This document shows positions 7,844-15,662 of a DNA stretch of 64,000 nucleotides, one piece after another. The position numbers were made by a program, and so were the translations under genes. Location: NCBI RefSeq assembly GCF_023744375.2, contig NZ_CP146284.1:124001-188000 (forward strand), written 5' to 3'. Origin of the DNA: Parabacteroides sp. AD58. Its GTDB lineage: Bacteria > Bacteroidota > Bacteroidia > Bacteroidales > Tannerellaceae. Position 1 is the stretch's first letter, and each line of letters starts with the position of its first letter. A model generated the notes under the pieces. That model ran no database searches. It was given only the letters and a program-made list of their open reading frames with translations, and was not told the DNA's origin.

Positions 7844-8110
7844 TAAGCATTTATCGGATAAGTTGTTACGCAAAACGCGGCAGAACGGTGACAAATAGCC
7901 CCCGAAGAAAAAACTTTCAATGGTTTGGAACGGAAGTCGGGCAGGACAGACGAAAAAACTCCCAAAAAACGAATGTGGGGATTACGCTTTTCGGGAGAAA
8001 AAATTGGAGTTCCTGTTGATATGTCGGTCAGATTATATGCTGACACGCTGGCTTGATTACTCTATTCGTGACTGAATGAATGGATTCCGTCAGTCGTGCA
8101 ACCAATTCAG

Positions 8111-8500
8111 CTACGAGAAGTATTCGGCTTTGGCTATGCCGTTGGTGTTCAGCGAAAAGAAGATGCTTGTTTTCTCTTTTCGCAAGTACAGTCTTTCAAG
8201 AACGGCATTGCGCACCTGCTTCGCACTGTATGTGCCGATACGGAACGCAAGGGCGATTATCGTTTCAAGGCTGTAAACCTCCATGCTGCACTTGTCGGAC
8301 AGTCGGATGGTATGCCTTATCTCACACTCATTCAGAATGCCGTTCTTGCAGAGTGTCTTTATCCCTGCCCTGATAGTCGGGGCGGTTACATTGAACAACT
8401 CGCAAAGCTCCCACTCACTCATGGCGGTTGCCTGTATATCTTTCGGCATAACTACATTGCCGAACTCGTTCATTGTTATGATGTTTCTTTCCTCTTTCAT
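8111..8500 (-). CDS. Small helix-turn-helix protein next to the integrase
   Basis: The 129-residue product contains a probable helix-turn-helix at about residues 27-50 (MSEWELCELFNVTAPTIRAG), followed by a basic C-terminal half. It lies 18 bp after the integrase stop on the same strand, so the two are probably co-transcribed. Position and size suit a regulator or excision factor of the element. It was not matched to a named family, and sequence alone does not separate these roles. Confidence 0.6.
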   Translation of the reverse strand: MKEERNIITMNEFGNVVMPKDIQATAMSEWELCELFNVTAPTIRAGIKTLCKNGILNECEIRHTIRLSDKCSMEVYSLETIIALAFRIGTYSAKQVRNAVLERLYLRKEKTSIFFSLNTNGIAKAEYFS

Positions 8501-8518
8501 TATCGTTTGATTTAAGGG

Positions 8519-9754
8519 TTACTGAATGGCATTGCAAATGTTCTTTTCCATATCCTCCAGTTTGTGCGACAATGTTTCCATATCCTGACTAATCTTTTGG
8601 GCTGTGATTTTTGCGTAAATTTGGGTCGTTTTTATGTTGGTATGTCCCAAAAGTCGGCTGACGGTTTCAATGGGTACTCCGTTGGATAACAGCACAGTGG
8701 TCGCTGCCGAATGTCTTGCTACATGATAGGTCAAGTGGACTTTTATACCGCACAACTTGGCAATGGCTTTCAGCTTCTTGTTGCAAGTCGTGTTACTCGG
8801 CATGGGGAATACTTTATTATCTCTTGTCATACCCCTGTACTTCTCTATTATCTTTCGGGGAACATCCAACAATCGGATATTGGATTCCGTGTTAGTTTTC
8901 TTTCTTCGGGTGATAATCCACAGATTTCCGTCAAAGAATGTTTGCAGGTTGTCTTCCGTAAGGTTCTTGACATCGGAATATGCCAAACCTGTAAAGGTGG
9001 AGAACAGAAATAAATCCCTGACAAGCTCGTGTGTCTTGTCGGGCATATCGGTGTTCATCATTGTGTGTATCTCCTCTCTCGTAATATACCCTCTGTCCAC
9101 GCTTTCGGGAGAGTTGATGTACCCTGCAAAGGGATTGAACGGCAGACGACCGTCATTCCTCGCTATGGAAATAATGTGTTTCAGCACAATCATGTAGCCC
9201 CAAATGGTATTGGTGCGGCATTTTTTCTCAGTACGCAGGAAATACTCGAAGTCGTTGATGAACGAGAGGTTCAACTCTTTTAACGGAATATCTTCACGCT
9301 TGTAGGTATGGGGTAGGAACTCACGGATGTGCTTGCAGACGGTAACATAACGTCGGAATGTTCCTTTTGCCCTGCTGTGTCCCACTTTCTTGGCAAATTC
9401 GCTGTTGTGTTGTTCAAACAGTTTTAGCAAGGTTTCCTGTTTGATACCGATGCCGAGATAGGCATCTTTCAACTTGGCAGCAGTGACATAACCGTCCGTC
9501 TGCATCAACTCTTGATAACGGCGGTTTATCTCCACTCTGATTTTGTCAACGGCACGGTTGATTCTTTGCGCTTCGGCACTCTTACCCGAAGCACGGTTGT
9601 TCTTCACGTCCCACAGGCGCAAGGGAACATCCATCTTGCAACTGAACTGCTTAATCTCTCCGTCCACCGTAATGCGACACATCAAAGGCAGGTTGCCGTT
9701 GGGTTTCTCACTGCCTTTCTTCACGTAGAACAATACCTTAAATGTACTTCTCAT
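8519..9754 (-). CDS. Tyrosine recombinase, IntDOT-like integrase
   Basis: The 411-residue integrase would catalyse insertion and excision of the element. It has an N-terminal arm-binding domain, a SAM-like core-binding domain (about residues 105-200) and the catalytic domain. Visible catalytic residues are the conserved lysine region RRKK (293-296), HVAR with His344 and Arg347, His371 in LLGH, and nucleophile Tyr380 in QIYAKI. The position of the first catalytic arginine holds serine (Ser260 in TGLAYSDV). The same change is known in IntDOT of the conjugative transposon CTnDOT, so this is a family trait and not a defect. An 8-bp inverted repeat overlaps its start codon. Confidence 0.9.
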   Translation of the reverse strand: MRSTFKVLFYVKKGSEKPNGNLPLMCRITVDGEIKQFSCKMDVPLRLWDVKNNRASGKSAEAQRINRAVDKIRVEINRRYQELMQTDGYVTAAKLKDAYLGIGIKQETLLKLFEQHNSEFAKKVGHSRAKGTFRRYVTVCKHIREFLPHTYKREDIPLKELNLSFINDFEYFLRTEKKCRTNTIWGYMIVLKHIISIARNDGRLPFNPFAGYINSPESVDRGYITREEIHTMMNTDMPDKTHELVRDLFLFSTFTGLAYSDVKNLTEDNLQTFFDGNLWIITRRKKTNTESNIRLLDVPRKIIEKYRGMTRDNKVFPMPSNTTCNKKLKAIAKLCGIKVHLTYHVARHSAATTVLLSNGVPIETVSRLLGHTNIKTTQIYAKITAQKISQDMETLSHKLEDMEKNICNAIQ

Positions 9755-9797
9755 AACTCACTTTTTTTTGGTTACAAAATTAATTCATAGTGAGTTA
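9754..9797. repeat. Inverted repeat overlapping the integrase start
   Basis: TAACTCAC (9754-9761) and GTGAGTTA (9790-9797) are perfect inverted copies, 28 bp apart, and include the integrase initiation codon. It could be an operator or an integrase/excision factor binding site near the right end of the element. Confidence 0.4.
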
Positions 9798-9825
9798 CCG
9801 ACAGATACGACACATAACGCCAAAC

Positions 9826-9985
9826 GATGCAAAATTTAGGTTTCGCAAGAAATTTGCATCATCGCACGGGTAATGATAAAGTAACTGAACTTTTGCTGCG
9901 TTTGTCCATATTCTGTCTCTTCTTGGCTTTTGAACAAGAGAAAAATATAGCGTAACGAACGCTTTTTCAGTCTGTTCGCTACGCT
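9826..9985. other. Hairpins between the integrase and the DUF3868 gene
   Basis: Two inverted repeats occur: GATGCAAA (9826-9833) with TTTGCATC (9853-9860), and AGCGTAACGAAC (9949-9960) with GTTCGCTACGCT (9974-9985, one mismatch). They lie where the right end of the element meets the fimbrial operon. No perfect TAnnTTTG is seen between 9812 and 10036, so what now drives the downstream fimbrial genes is unclear. Confidence 0.4.
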
Positions 9986-10036
9986 TTACTCAAATTTGCT
10001 ATTCCGTTAGGTGTTTATTTTAAAAACGTGTAAGGT

Positions 10037-11464
10037 ATGAAAAAGCTCTATACATTCATCTATATGTTGGGGTGTACGTCTTTCTTGTATGCCCAGAATC
10101 CGGAAGAAGGTACTTTTTTAGTAAAGGAGAAGAACGCCGAACGTGTAGGAAATGATTTGGTGATTACCCTGAAGGCCGACATCAGTTCGCTGCAACTCTC
10201 GCGTAACCAGTCGTTGGTTTGTACACCCTTGGTAGAGAGTGGTGACAGCATCCGGGCGTTAGACCCGATTATCATTAATGGAAAAGTGCGCCACATCCTG
10301 TACGAACGCATGGAACGGACTGATAAGAAGGAAGTGGAAATTAGACGCTATAATGATACAGAACAACAGGTAGATTGCCTGGTCCGTACGCCGTATGCCG
10401 ACTGGATGGAGAAGGCGGATGTGACGTTGGTGATGGACGACTGCGGCTGCGGTTGGAAAGCCTTGTCGCAAAACCGGGATAAATTGTTTGCCCTGAATTT
10501 TGCCGAACCGGTTGTTATCGACCCGATGCTGGTCTATGTGAAACCGGCTCCCGAAGAGGTAAAAGCCCGTCATCTGGACGGTAGCGCCTACCTCGATTTT
10601 CCGGTAAACCAGATCACCATCAATCCCGACTATCGTAACAACTCTGCCGAATTAAAGAAGATCCAACAGACCGTCGAGGCGGTGAAGAACGATCCATATG
10701 CGACGATTACCAGTCTGTCGATCAAGGGCTATGCTTCTCCCGAAGGTACATATAAGGGAAACGCTTATTTGGCTGAAAATCGTGCCAAGGCTTTATTGGA
10801 TTATGTAAAAGAACACTACGACCTCTCGGGCGTGGAACTGTCGGTCGATTTTGAGCCGGAGGACTGGGAAGGCCTGGAAGCGGCTGTAGAAAAAGGCAAC
10901 TTGCCGGATAAGGAAGAATTGCTGGCCATCATCCGTGCCGACGAACCGGTGGATTGGGATGCCCGCGAATGGAAACTGAAAACGCTGAATGGGGGTACTT
11001 CTTATAAGGTTTTGTTGCGTGATGTATATCCTGCCTTACGCCACTCTGATTATCGGGTAAATTATAATATTCGCAACTTTACGGTGGACGAGGCGAAACA
11101 GATCATCCAGTCTGATCCTTCGAAGTTGAGTTTGAACGAGATGTTCCTAGTGGCGGAAACGTATGAGGTAGGCAGCGAACCGTTCAACGAAGTGTTTGAA
11201 GTGGCGGTACGCATGTACCCGAACGATCCGGTTTCTAACCTGAATGCGGCGATCAGTGCGGTGAATACCCGCCAGCTCGACAAGGCAAAACGCTATCTGG
11301 CCAAGGCAAACGACTGCCCCGAAAAGCAACTGGCCGAGGCTTCGATCCTGATGTTGGAAGGGAAGCTGACCGAGGCAAAAGTTCTCTTGGAAAAACTCCG
11401 GCATGAACCGGCTGTGGCAGCTCAGGCCGAAGAAAATATCCGTCAGATTGATGGACAACAATAG
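10037..11464 (+). CDS. DUF3868 protein with OmpA-like domain, fimbrial locus
   Basis: The 475-residue product has a signal peptide ending near YAQ (residue 20), an N-terminal region of the DUF3868 type (about 25-120) and an OmpA-like domain (about 175-280). The latter carries the peptidoglycan-binding pattern SPEG...N..LAENRAKALLDYV. The C-terminal third (about 370-470) is helical and TPR-like. DUF3868 proteins are typical partners of DUF3575 proteins in Bacteroidales fimbrial operons and probably tether the assembly apparatus to the wall; this is inference from context. It ends directly at the next start codon (TAG then ATG), which suggests translational coupling to the HU-like gene. Confidence 0.82.
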   Translation: MKKLYTFIYMLGCTSFLYAQNPEEGTFLVKEKNAERVGNDLVITLKADISSLQLSRNQSLVCTPLVESGDSIRALDPIIINGKVRHILYERMERTDKKEVEIRRYNDTEQQVDCLVRTPYADWMEKADVTLVMDDCGCGWKALSQNRDKLFALNFAEPVVIDPMLVYVKPAPEEVKARHLDGSAYLDFPVNQITINPDYRNNSAELKKIQQTVEAVKNDPYATITSLSIKGYASPEGTYKGNAYLAENRAKALLDYVKEHYDLSGVELSVDFEPEDWEGLEAAVEKGNLPDKEELLAIIRADEPVDWDAREWKLKTLNGGTSYKVLLRDVYPALRHSDYRVNYNIRNFTVDEAKQIIQSDPSKLSLNEMFLVAETYEVGSEPFNEVFEVAVRMYPNDPVSNLNAAISAVNTRQLDKAKRYLAKANDCPEKQLAEASILMLEGKLTEAKVLLEKLRHEPAVAAQAEENIRQIDGQQ

Positions 11465-11902
11465 ATGTCGAACTTTAAAACGAAATGCTTTATGGGAATA
11501 CGGTACAAATTAGTCCCACGGAAGGACTTTTCGAAAGGGGCGCTTGAGGATGCCAAGCTCTATTACCCCCAGTTATTGAATAATGGAAATATCAGTTTTG
11601 ACGAGGTGTGCGAAGCAGTAGCCGAACAGACGGCCCTGACCCGGGCGGATGTGAAGGCGTGCCTGGACCGGTTGGCTTATATCATTTCGACCAACCTGAA
11701 GGCAGGGCGAAGCGTTAATCTGGGCGACTTGGGTTCGTTTCGGGTGGCACTGAGCAGTTCGGGTGCGACTACCCCGGAAGAGTATGACGCTTCGACAATG
11801 ATGCGCCCGATGAAGGTGGTTTATACGGCGGGAAAATCCATCCAGGAAATCCGTTCAAAAGCTACTTTCGACCGCATCAAAACGGAAGAGGCAGGCGGAT
11901 GA
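11465..11902 (+). CDS. HU-like DNA-binding protein
   Basis: The product (145 residues, or 136 from the ATG at 11492 that begins MGIRYKL, the usual start of this family) is an HU-like protein of the Bacteroidetes type. It has the bulky N-terminal segment YKLVPRKDF, the helical region, and the LGDLGSFRVALSSSG beta-arm typical of HU folds. It may bend DNA or regulate the locus. It begins immediately after the DUF3868 stop. Its last codons run into an array of phased palindromic repeats (11900-12092) that separates it from the major fimbrillin gene. Confidence 0.8.
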   Translation: MSNFKTKCFMGIRYKLVPRKDFSKGALEDAKLYYPQLLNNGNISFDEVCEAVAEQTALTRADVKACLDRLAYIISTNLKAGRSVNLGDLGSFRVALSSSGATTPEEYDASTMMRPMKVVYTAGKSIQEIRSKATFDRIKTEEAGG

Positions 11903-12092
11903 AGGCTGTCCGTGCGCCGGGCATAGGCTGACCTGCTGGCAGATCAGCCGTGGTCTCTGGCAAGACCAGCACTGTTCTCCTCCGAGATCAGCGCTGATCC
12001 CGAAGGAGGACAGCCGCTGGAGGGGAACCGGATCACCCGCTGTCCTTGCTCGACATCACCTGCTGATGGGGAAGGTGGTCACCGGCTGATCC
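11900..12092. repeat. Phased array of about nine degenerate palindromic 22-23-bp units
   Basis: The gap between the HU-like gene and the major fimbrillin gene is GC-rich and periodic. A CTG-type core recurs at 11906, 11928, 11950 (as GTG), 11972, 11994, 12017, 12040, 12063 and 12086, so the period is 22 bp and then 23 bp. Many units are imperfect palindromes of the form GATCAGC-GCTGATC; the copy at 11986-11999 is perfect. The period is not a multiple of three, so it is not a coding repeat. It is unlike the AT-rich neighbouring spacers. Confidence 0.75.
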
Positions 12093-12174
12093 CGGAGTGA
12101 GTCTGCTAGGGGACGGATAAAAGCCCCGGATGATAAAAAGGAAATATGAATACAGATAACTAATAATAGTAATT

Positions 12175-14211
12175 ATGATGAATTTTAAAAGTACATTATG
12201 GGCACTTGCCTTCGCTTGCGTGGCGGTGTCGTGTTCAGACGACGTGGAAGACGGGCTGGACAACAATGAAGGAAATGAACTGAATGGACCGACTACCTAT
12301 ATGAAGGTGACAATCAGTTCGACTCCAACAACAAAGGCTACTGGAGGTGAAGAAGGGGATGAGCCTAATGGAGAAATTGGTGATGTAAGCGAATATAAGG
12401 TGAACGATGTGACAGTGATCCTTTTTAGTAATTCTGATGGCACAGAACCAAATACATTTGATGGTTCAAGTAAATTGGTTGCTGCGGGTTATAAAGATGG
12501 CATAGCTCAGATGGAAACCAGTAGTGAAATATGGCACAGCCGCACGACTGCAACGGTAACTATTACTGTGACCGATCCAAAACAGGCGAATTCTTTTGAT
12601 GGGAAGACTTACGGTATTATTGCTGTGACCAACCTTGGTGGAAGAGAAGTATTGTGTGACCGTATCAAGGAGGATGATATTTATGTAGGATCAGAGTTGG
12701 CAAACTTTCTTCAAAAAGAAGCTTGGAACTCCACTAATGGTTTCGTAATGTCTACTCATAATGATAAATATAATAGTGGTGGTTCAGTCTCAATCTTTGA
12801 TAAGGTAACATTAAAAGCGGGTACGAATGCTACGAACGCTCCGACCGCTTCGGTTCATGTTGAGCGTTTGGCCGCCAAGATACGCATTAATGAGGCTGAT
12901 GATATCACCGACTTTATTTATACAGTTAACAAAGGAGAAGAAACAGAAGCCAAGGTCCGTCTGGATCAGGTGGCTATCGTCAACAAGCTGACCAGCGGTA
13001 CTTATTTGCTGAAGCGGGTGACTTCACAGTTGACTGATGGTTATTCGGATCTGCCGGCAGAGGTAACTAATGATCTGTTATTGGGCAATGAGTCTGCTGG
13101 CGATGAAGGAATTGCCCTGAACTACGTGATTGACCCATGGACAAGAGTTAAAGAGACAATCACACCGGCTTCGGACAACTTGGATCAAAGAGACGCATTG
13201 GTAGGCGCAAGCTTGACTTCGCCATCTGTAACCGCAAAATTGAGTTATGACAATGATTTTTATGAGGCAAGCTATACCGAGATGTGGACATCTTTTGGTG
13301 AAGATAAGGTGGATTTGTCTTCAAACATCGACGCTACATTCCCCTTGCATCTGGCATACACGCAGGAGAACACTACCTCTTTAAAGATGCAAAAGAACGG
13401 CTATTCTACCGGGGCACTCTTTAAGGCAACTTACTTCCCTAAGAAGTGGGCAGTTACTAAAACAATTGTTTCCGGTACGACAATCGGAAAAGTTGAGGCT
13501 GATGATATTGACTATAATGGCGATGAGGAAGGAACAGGTTATGGCGATATAGGTAGTTCTACTGTGGTTCCGACTGATTTCAAGTTCTATGTTTACGAAG
13601 GAAACGTCTACAAGGACTATGAGGCTATCTTCAATGAGTTCGTTTGGACACAGCAGGAACCGTTGGACGGTCAAGCTGGCGTGACGATCTACAGCTACAC
13701 CGACTTCACAGATACGAACATTGAAAACATCAAGGTGGCTGATTTCTTCAACCATCTGCTGGCCGAATTCTCGGATCCGTTCGACTACATTGATTCCTTG
13801 AAAAAGACGTATGACACGAATGGTGATGGCAAATATGACACGAATGATACTGACTATAATGCGGACAAGACTTTTATGGCAGCAGACGCTATTGACACCT
13901 ACTTGTCTGCTGATGCCAACAAGGCAACCATCAATGCGGTAGTTCTACCTTATGAGGGTGGCGTATGCTACTATCCGTACTGGATTCGTCACGCCAGCAA
14001 TAATATTCCAACAAAGATGTCTGTTATGGAGTTCGCCATTGTGCGTAACAACATTTACGATATGACCGTAACTGGCATCAGTGGCCTTGGGCTTTCTGGA
14101 GCTGAAAAGCCGGATCCAAGTAAGGATGACGAGGAGGATAAGTACTACTTTAACGTCGAGATCTACGTCAAGAACTGGGTAGTCCGCTCTAACAGTGGCA
14201 TCATCCTCTAA
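12175..14211 (+). CDS. Mfa1-like major fimbrillin lipoprotein
   Basis: The 678-residue precursor has a lipoprotein signal with the lipobox VAVSC (Cys20). Fimbrillins of this family reach the surface as lipoproteins, are trimmed by an Arg-specific protease and polymerise by strand donation. The N-terminal lobe has the typical TTKAT segment and the DVTVILFSNSDG strand. The C-terminus shows the P. gingivalis Mfa1 pattern: NNIYDMTVTGISGLG, then an acidic PDPSKDDEEDK loop and the terminal NVEIYVKNWVVRSN strand. It is larger than Mfa1 itself (about 560 residues). ATG 12175 or the adjacent ATG 12178 may start translation. The anchor gene follows after 122 bp. Confidence 0.85.
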   Translation: MMNFKSTLWALAFACVAVSCSDDVEDGLDNNEGNELNGPTTYMKVTISSTPTTKATGGEEGDEPNGEIGDVSEYKVNDVTVILFSNSDGTEPNTFDGSSKLVAAGYKDGIAQMETSSEIWHSRTTATVTITVTDPKQANSFDGKTYGIIAVTNLGGREVLCDRIKEDDIYVGSELANFLQKEAWNSTNGFVMSTHNDKYNSGGSVSIFDKVTLKAGTNATNAPTASVHVERLAAKIRINEADDITDFIYTVNKGEETEAKVRLDQVAIVNKLTSGTYLLKRVTSQLTDGYSDLPAEVTNDLLLGNESAGDEGIALNYVIDPWTRVKETITPASDNLDQRDALVGASLTSPSVTAKLSYDNDFYEASYTEMWTSFGEDKVDLSSNIDATFPLHLAYTQENTTSLKMQKNGYSTGALFKATYFPKKWAVTKTIVSGTTIGKVEADDIDYNGDEEGTGYGDIGSSTVVPTDFKFYVYEGNVYKDYEAIFNEFVWTQQEPLDGQAGVTIYSYTDFTDTNIENIKVADFFNHLLAEFSDPFDYIDSLKKTYDTNGDGKYDTNDTDYNADKTFMAADAIDTYLSADANKATINAVVLPYEGGVCYYPYWIRHASNNIPTKMSVMEFAIVRNNIYDMTVTGISGLGLSGAEKPDPSKDDEEDKYYFNVEIYVKNWVVRSNSGIIL

Positions 14212-14333
14212 GTAAGCAAGTAATCTAGTTGTTTCAATAATCAATATCCCCTCGCCCAACAAACGGGGGTGAGGGGATAACTACTAACAGATCCAATATG
14301 TCATTGGCAGAAAACAAGTTTATAAATACAGAT

Positions 14334-15485
14334 ATGAAGAGATATTTGAATAACATCACCAGATCGATCGGCGCGTTGGCCCTGCTGGGTCTGGCCGCGT
14401 GCGATTATATTCACGACGACTCGCTGCCCCTTTGCGAGTATCGCTTGCGCTTCGTGTACGATTATAATATGAAATTTGCCGATGCCTTCCAGCATGAGGT
14501 CAGCAAGGTTTCTTTGTTTCTCTGCGATGACAAAGGTAACTTCCTTATGCAACGGCAAATTGAAGGCAACGAACTGAAGGAAAACAATGTCAAGCTCGAC
14601 CTGGAACCGGGTACTTACTACGCGCTTACTTGGGCAGGCCTGGACGAAGGCTCTTACGAATGGCCTCAGCTGACTCCCGGCGTCTCGACACTTCAGGATA
14701 TCCGCGTCCGCACCCTGCGCAATGCCGATGCGACGCAACCTAATGAACTGGAACCTCTTTGGCACGCTCTGGATACGTTGGTCATTACCGGAACGGCCCA
14801 CGAAGATAAAGAAATTTCGCTTGCCAAGAACACAAACAAGCTTCGTTTTATCTTGCAAGATACCGAAGGGTACAGCATGGATGTAGACGATTTCACATTT
14901 GAAATCACCGCCGACAACGGCTATATGGATTACGACAACTCCCTGCTGGATGACCCGCAAATCACCTACCTCCCCTATTATACGGAAAATGTGGATATTG
15001 CTTCAGCCGGAGACGACCCCGACATCGCGATAGGCGACACCCTGTCGCAGATTGTCGCCGTAGCCGAGATGAACACTATGCGACTGATGGCCGGTACGAA
15101 CTACCGCCTCATCGTCCGCCACAAAGACTGGGAAGAGGACGTATTGAATATCAACCTCCCCAACTACCTGCTTCTTACGCAGATGGAGGGACACAACATA
15201 TCGGCACAGGAATACCTGGACCGCCAGGACGAGTACTCGATCGTCTTCTTCCTGACCCCGATTCTCTGTCCGGATTGTCCTGACCCGGATGAACCCGATG
15301 AACCAGACGAGCCGGACAATCCCGATAACCCGGATGAGCCGGACAATCCCGATAACCCGGATGAGCCGGACGAACCTACTCCAGGACCTGGACCCGATGA
15401 TCCCCCACATCCGGTTGTCGGCTATGCCTGCTATAAGATTCAAGTAAAAGACTGGGTAATTCGATTGAATAACGGAGAATTGTAA
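14334..15485 (+). CDS. Mfa2/FimB-like fimbrial anchor lipoprotein
   Basis: Starting at ATG 14334, the 383-residue product has a lipobox GLAAC (Cys23). An upstream in-frame ATG at 14298 would put twelve extra residues before the signal. The Mfa2/FimB family anchors the fibre to the outer membrane and limits its length. Early family features are CEYRLRFVYDYNMKFADAF and the repeated LTWAGLDEG-type strand. The C-terminal part has a low-complexity linker of Asp-Glu-Pro and Asp-Asn-Pro triplets (about residues 316-347), then Pro-Gly stretches and the closing IQVKDWVIRLNNGEL strand shared with the fimbrillins. The linker holds a perfect 27-bp tandem duplication. Confidence 0.83.
   Translation: MKRYLNNITRSIGALALLGLAACDYIHDDSLPLCEYRLRFVYDYNMKFADAFQHEVSKVSLFLCDDKGNFLMQRQIEGNELKENNVKLDLEPGTYYALTWAGLDEGSYEWPQLTPGVSTLQDIRVRTLRNADATQPNELEPLWHALDTLVITGTAHEDKEISLAKNTNKLRFILQDTEGYSMDVDDFTFEITADNGYMDYDNSLLDDPQITYLPYYTENVDIASAGDDPDIAIGDTLSQIVAVAEMNTMRLMAGTNYRLIVRHKDWEEDVLNINLPNYLLLTQMEGHNISAQEYLDRQDEYSIVFFLTPILCPDCPDPDEPDEPDEPDNPDNPDEPDNPDNPDEPDEPTPGPGPDDPPHPVVGYACYKIQVKDWVIRLNNGEL
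15314..15367 (+). repeat. 27-bp tandem duplication in the anchor linker
   Basis: Bases 15314-15340 are repeated exactly at 15341-15367, in frame, encoding the Asp-Asn-Pro / Asp-Glu-Pro linker. Slippage here would change linker length without shifting frame. Confidence 0.85.
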
Positions 15486-15493
15486 AATTGGTT

Positions 15494-15636
15494 GTTAGAG
15501 AGGTTAAAAGGTTAAGAGGTTAAAAGGTTATGAGGCTAAAGGAGGGTAAAGCTAATACGATCAAAAAGGTATCGGCTCTAACTCCTGAACGAAGCGAAGC
15601 GGAGTGCTAACTTCTTTAACTCCTCTAACTCCCCCA
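15494..15636. repeat. 16-bp tandem repeat and long imperfect hairpin before the third fimbrillin gene
   Basis: AGAGGTTAAAAGGTTA is present twice exactly (15499-15514, 15515-15530). The purine-rich side (from 15494) is largely complementary to the pyrimidine-rich stretch near 15612-15636. The two could pair into a long stem within the fimbrial mRNA between two subunit genes. Confidence 0.6.
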
Positions 15637-15662
15637 ATCAAACTCCTCAAAAAAATAGACTT

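Larger units (their letters stand above)
1989..9812. mobile_element. Mobilizable integrative element with mef, MobV relaxase and IntDOT-like integrase
   Basis: The block contains, from left to right, a mef-type efflux gene, a MobV relaxase, a toprim protein, a DUF5906 primase/helicase, a small HTH protein and a tyrosine recombinase. This is the usual content of Bacteroidales mobilizable units of the NBU kind, which are mobilised by a co-resident conjugative element. It splits the DUF3575 gene from the DUF3868 gene. The ends are not certain. The limits given are a shared 10-bp direct repeat, AGATACGACA (1989-1998 and 9803-9812), which could arise by chance in sequences this long. No transfer pore genes are present, so it is not self-transmissible. 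Confidence 0.7.

Noticed and set aside
8519..9754. Integrase inactive because Arg I is missing
   Set aside because: Ser260 replaces the arginine exactly as in IntDOT, which is active, so this is a family feature.
15003..15443. 146-codon antisense ORF opposite the anchor gene linker
   Set aside because: A shadow caused by the repetitive, stop-poor Asp-Glu-Pro coding sequence.
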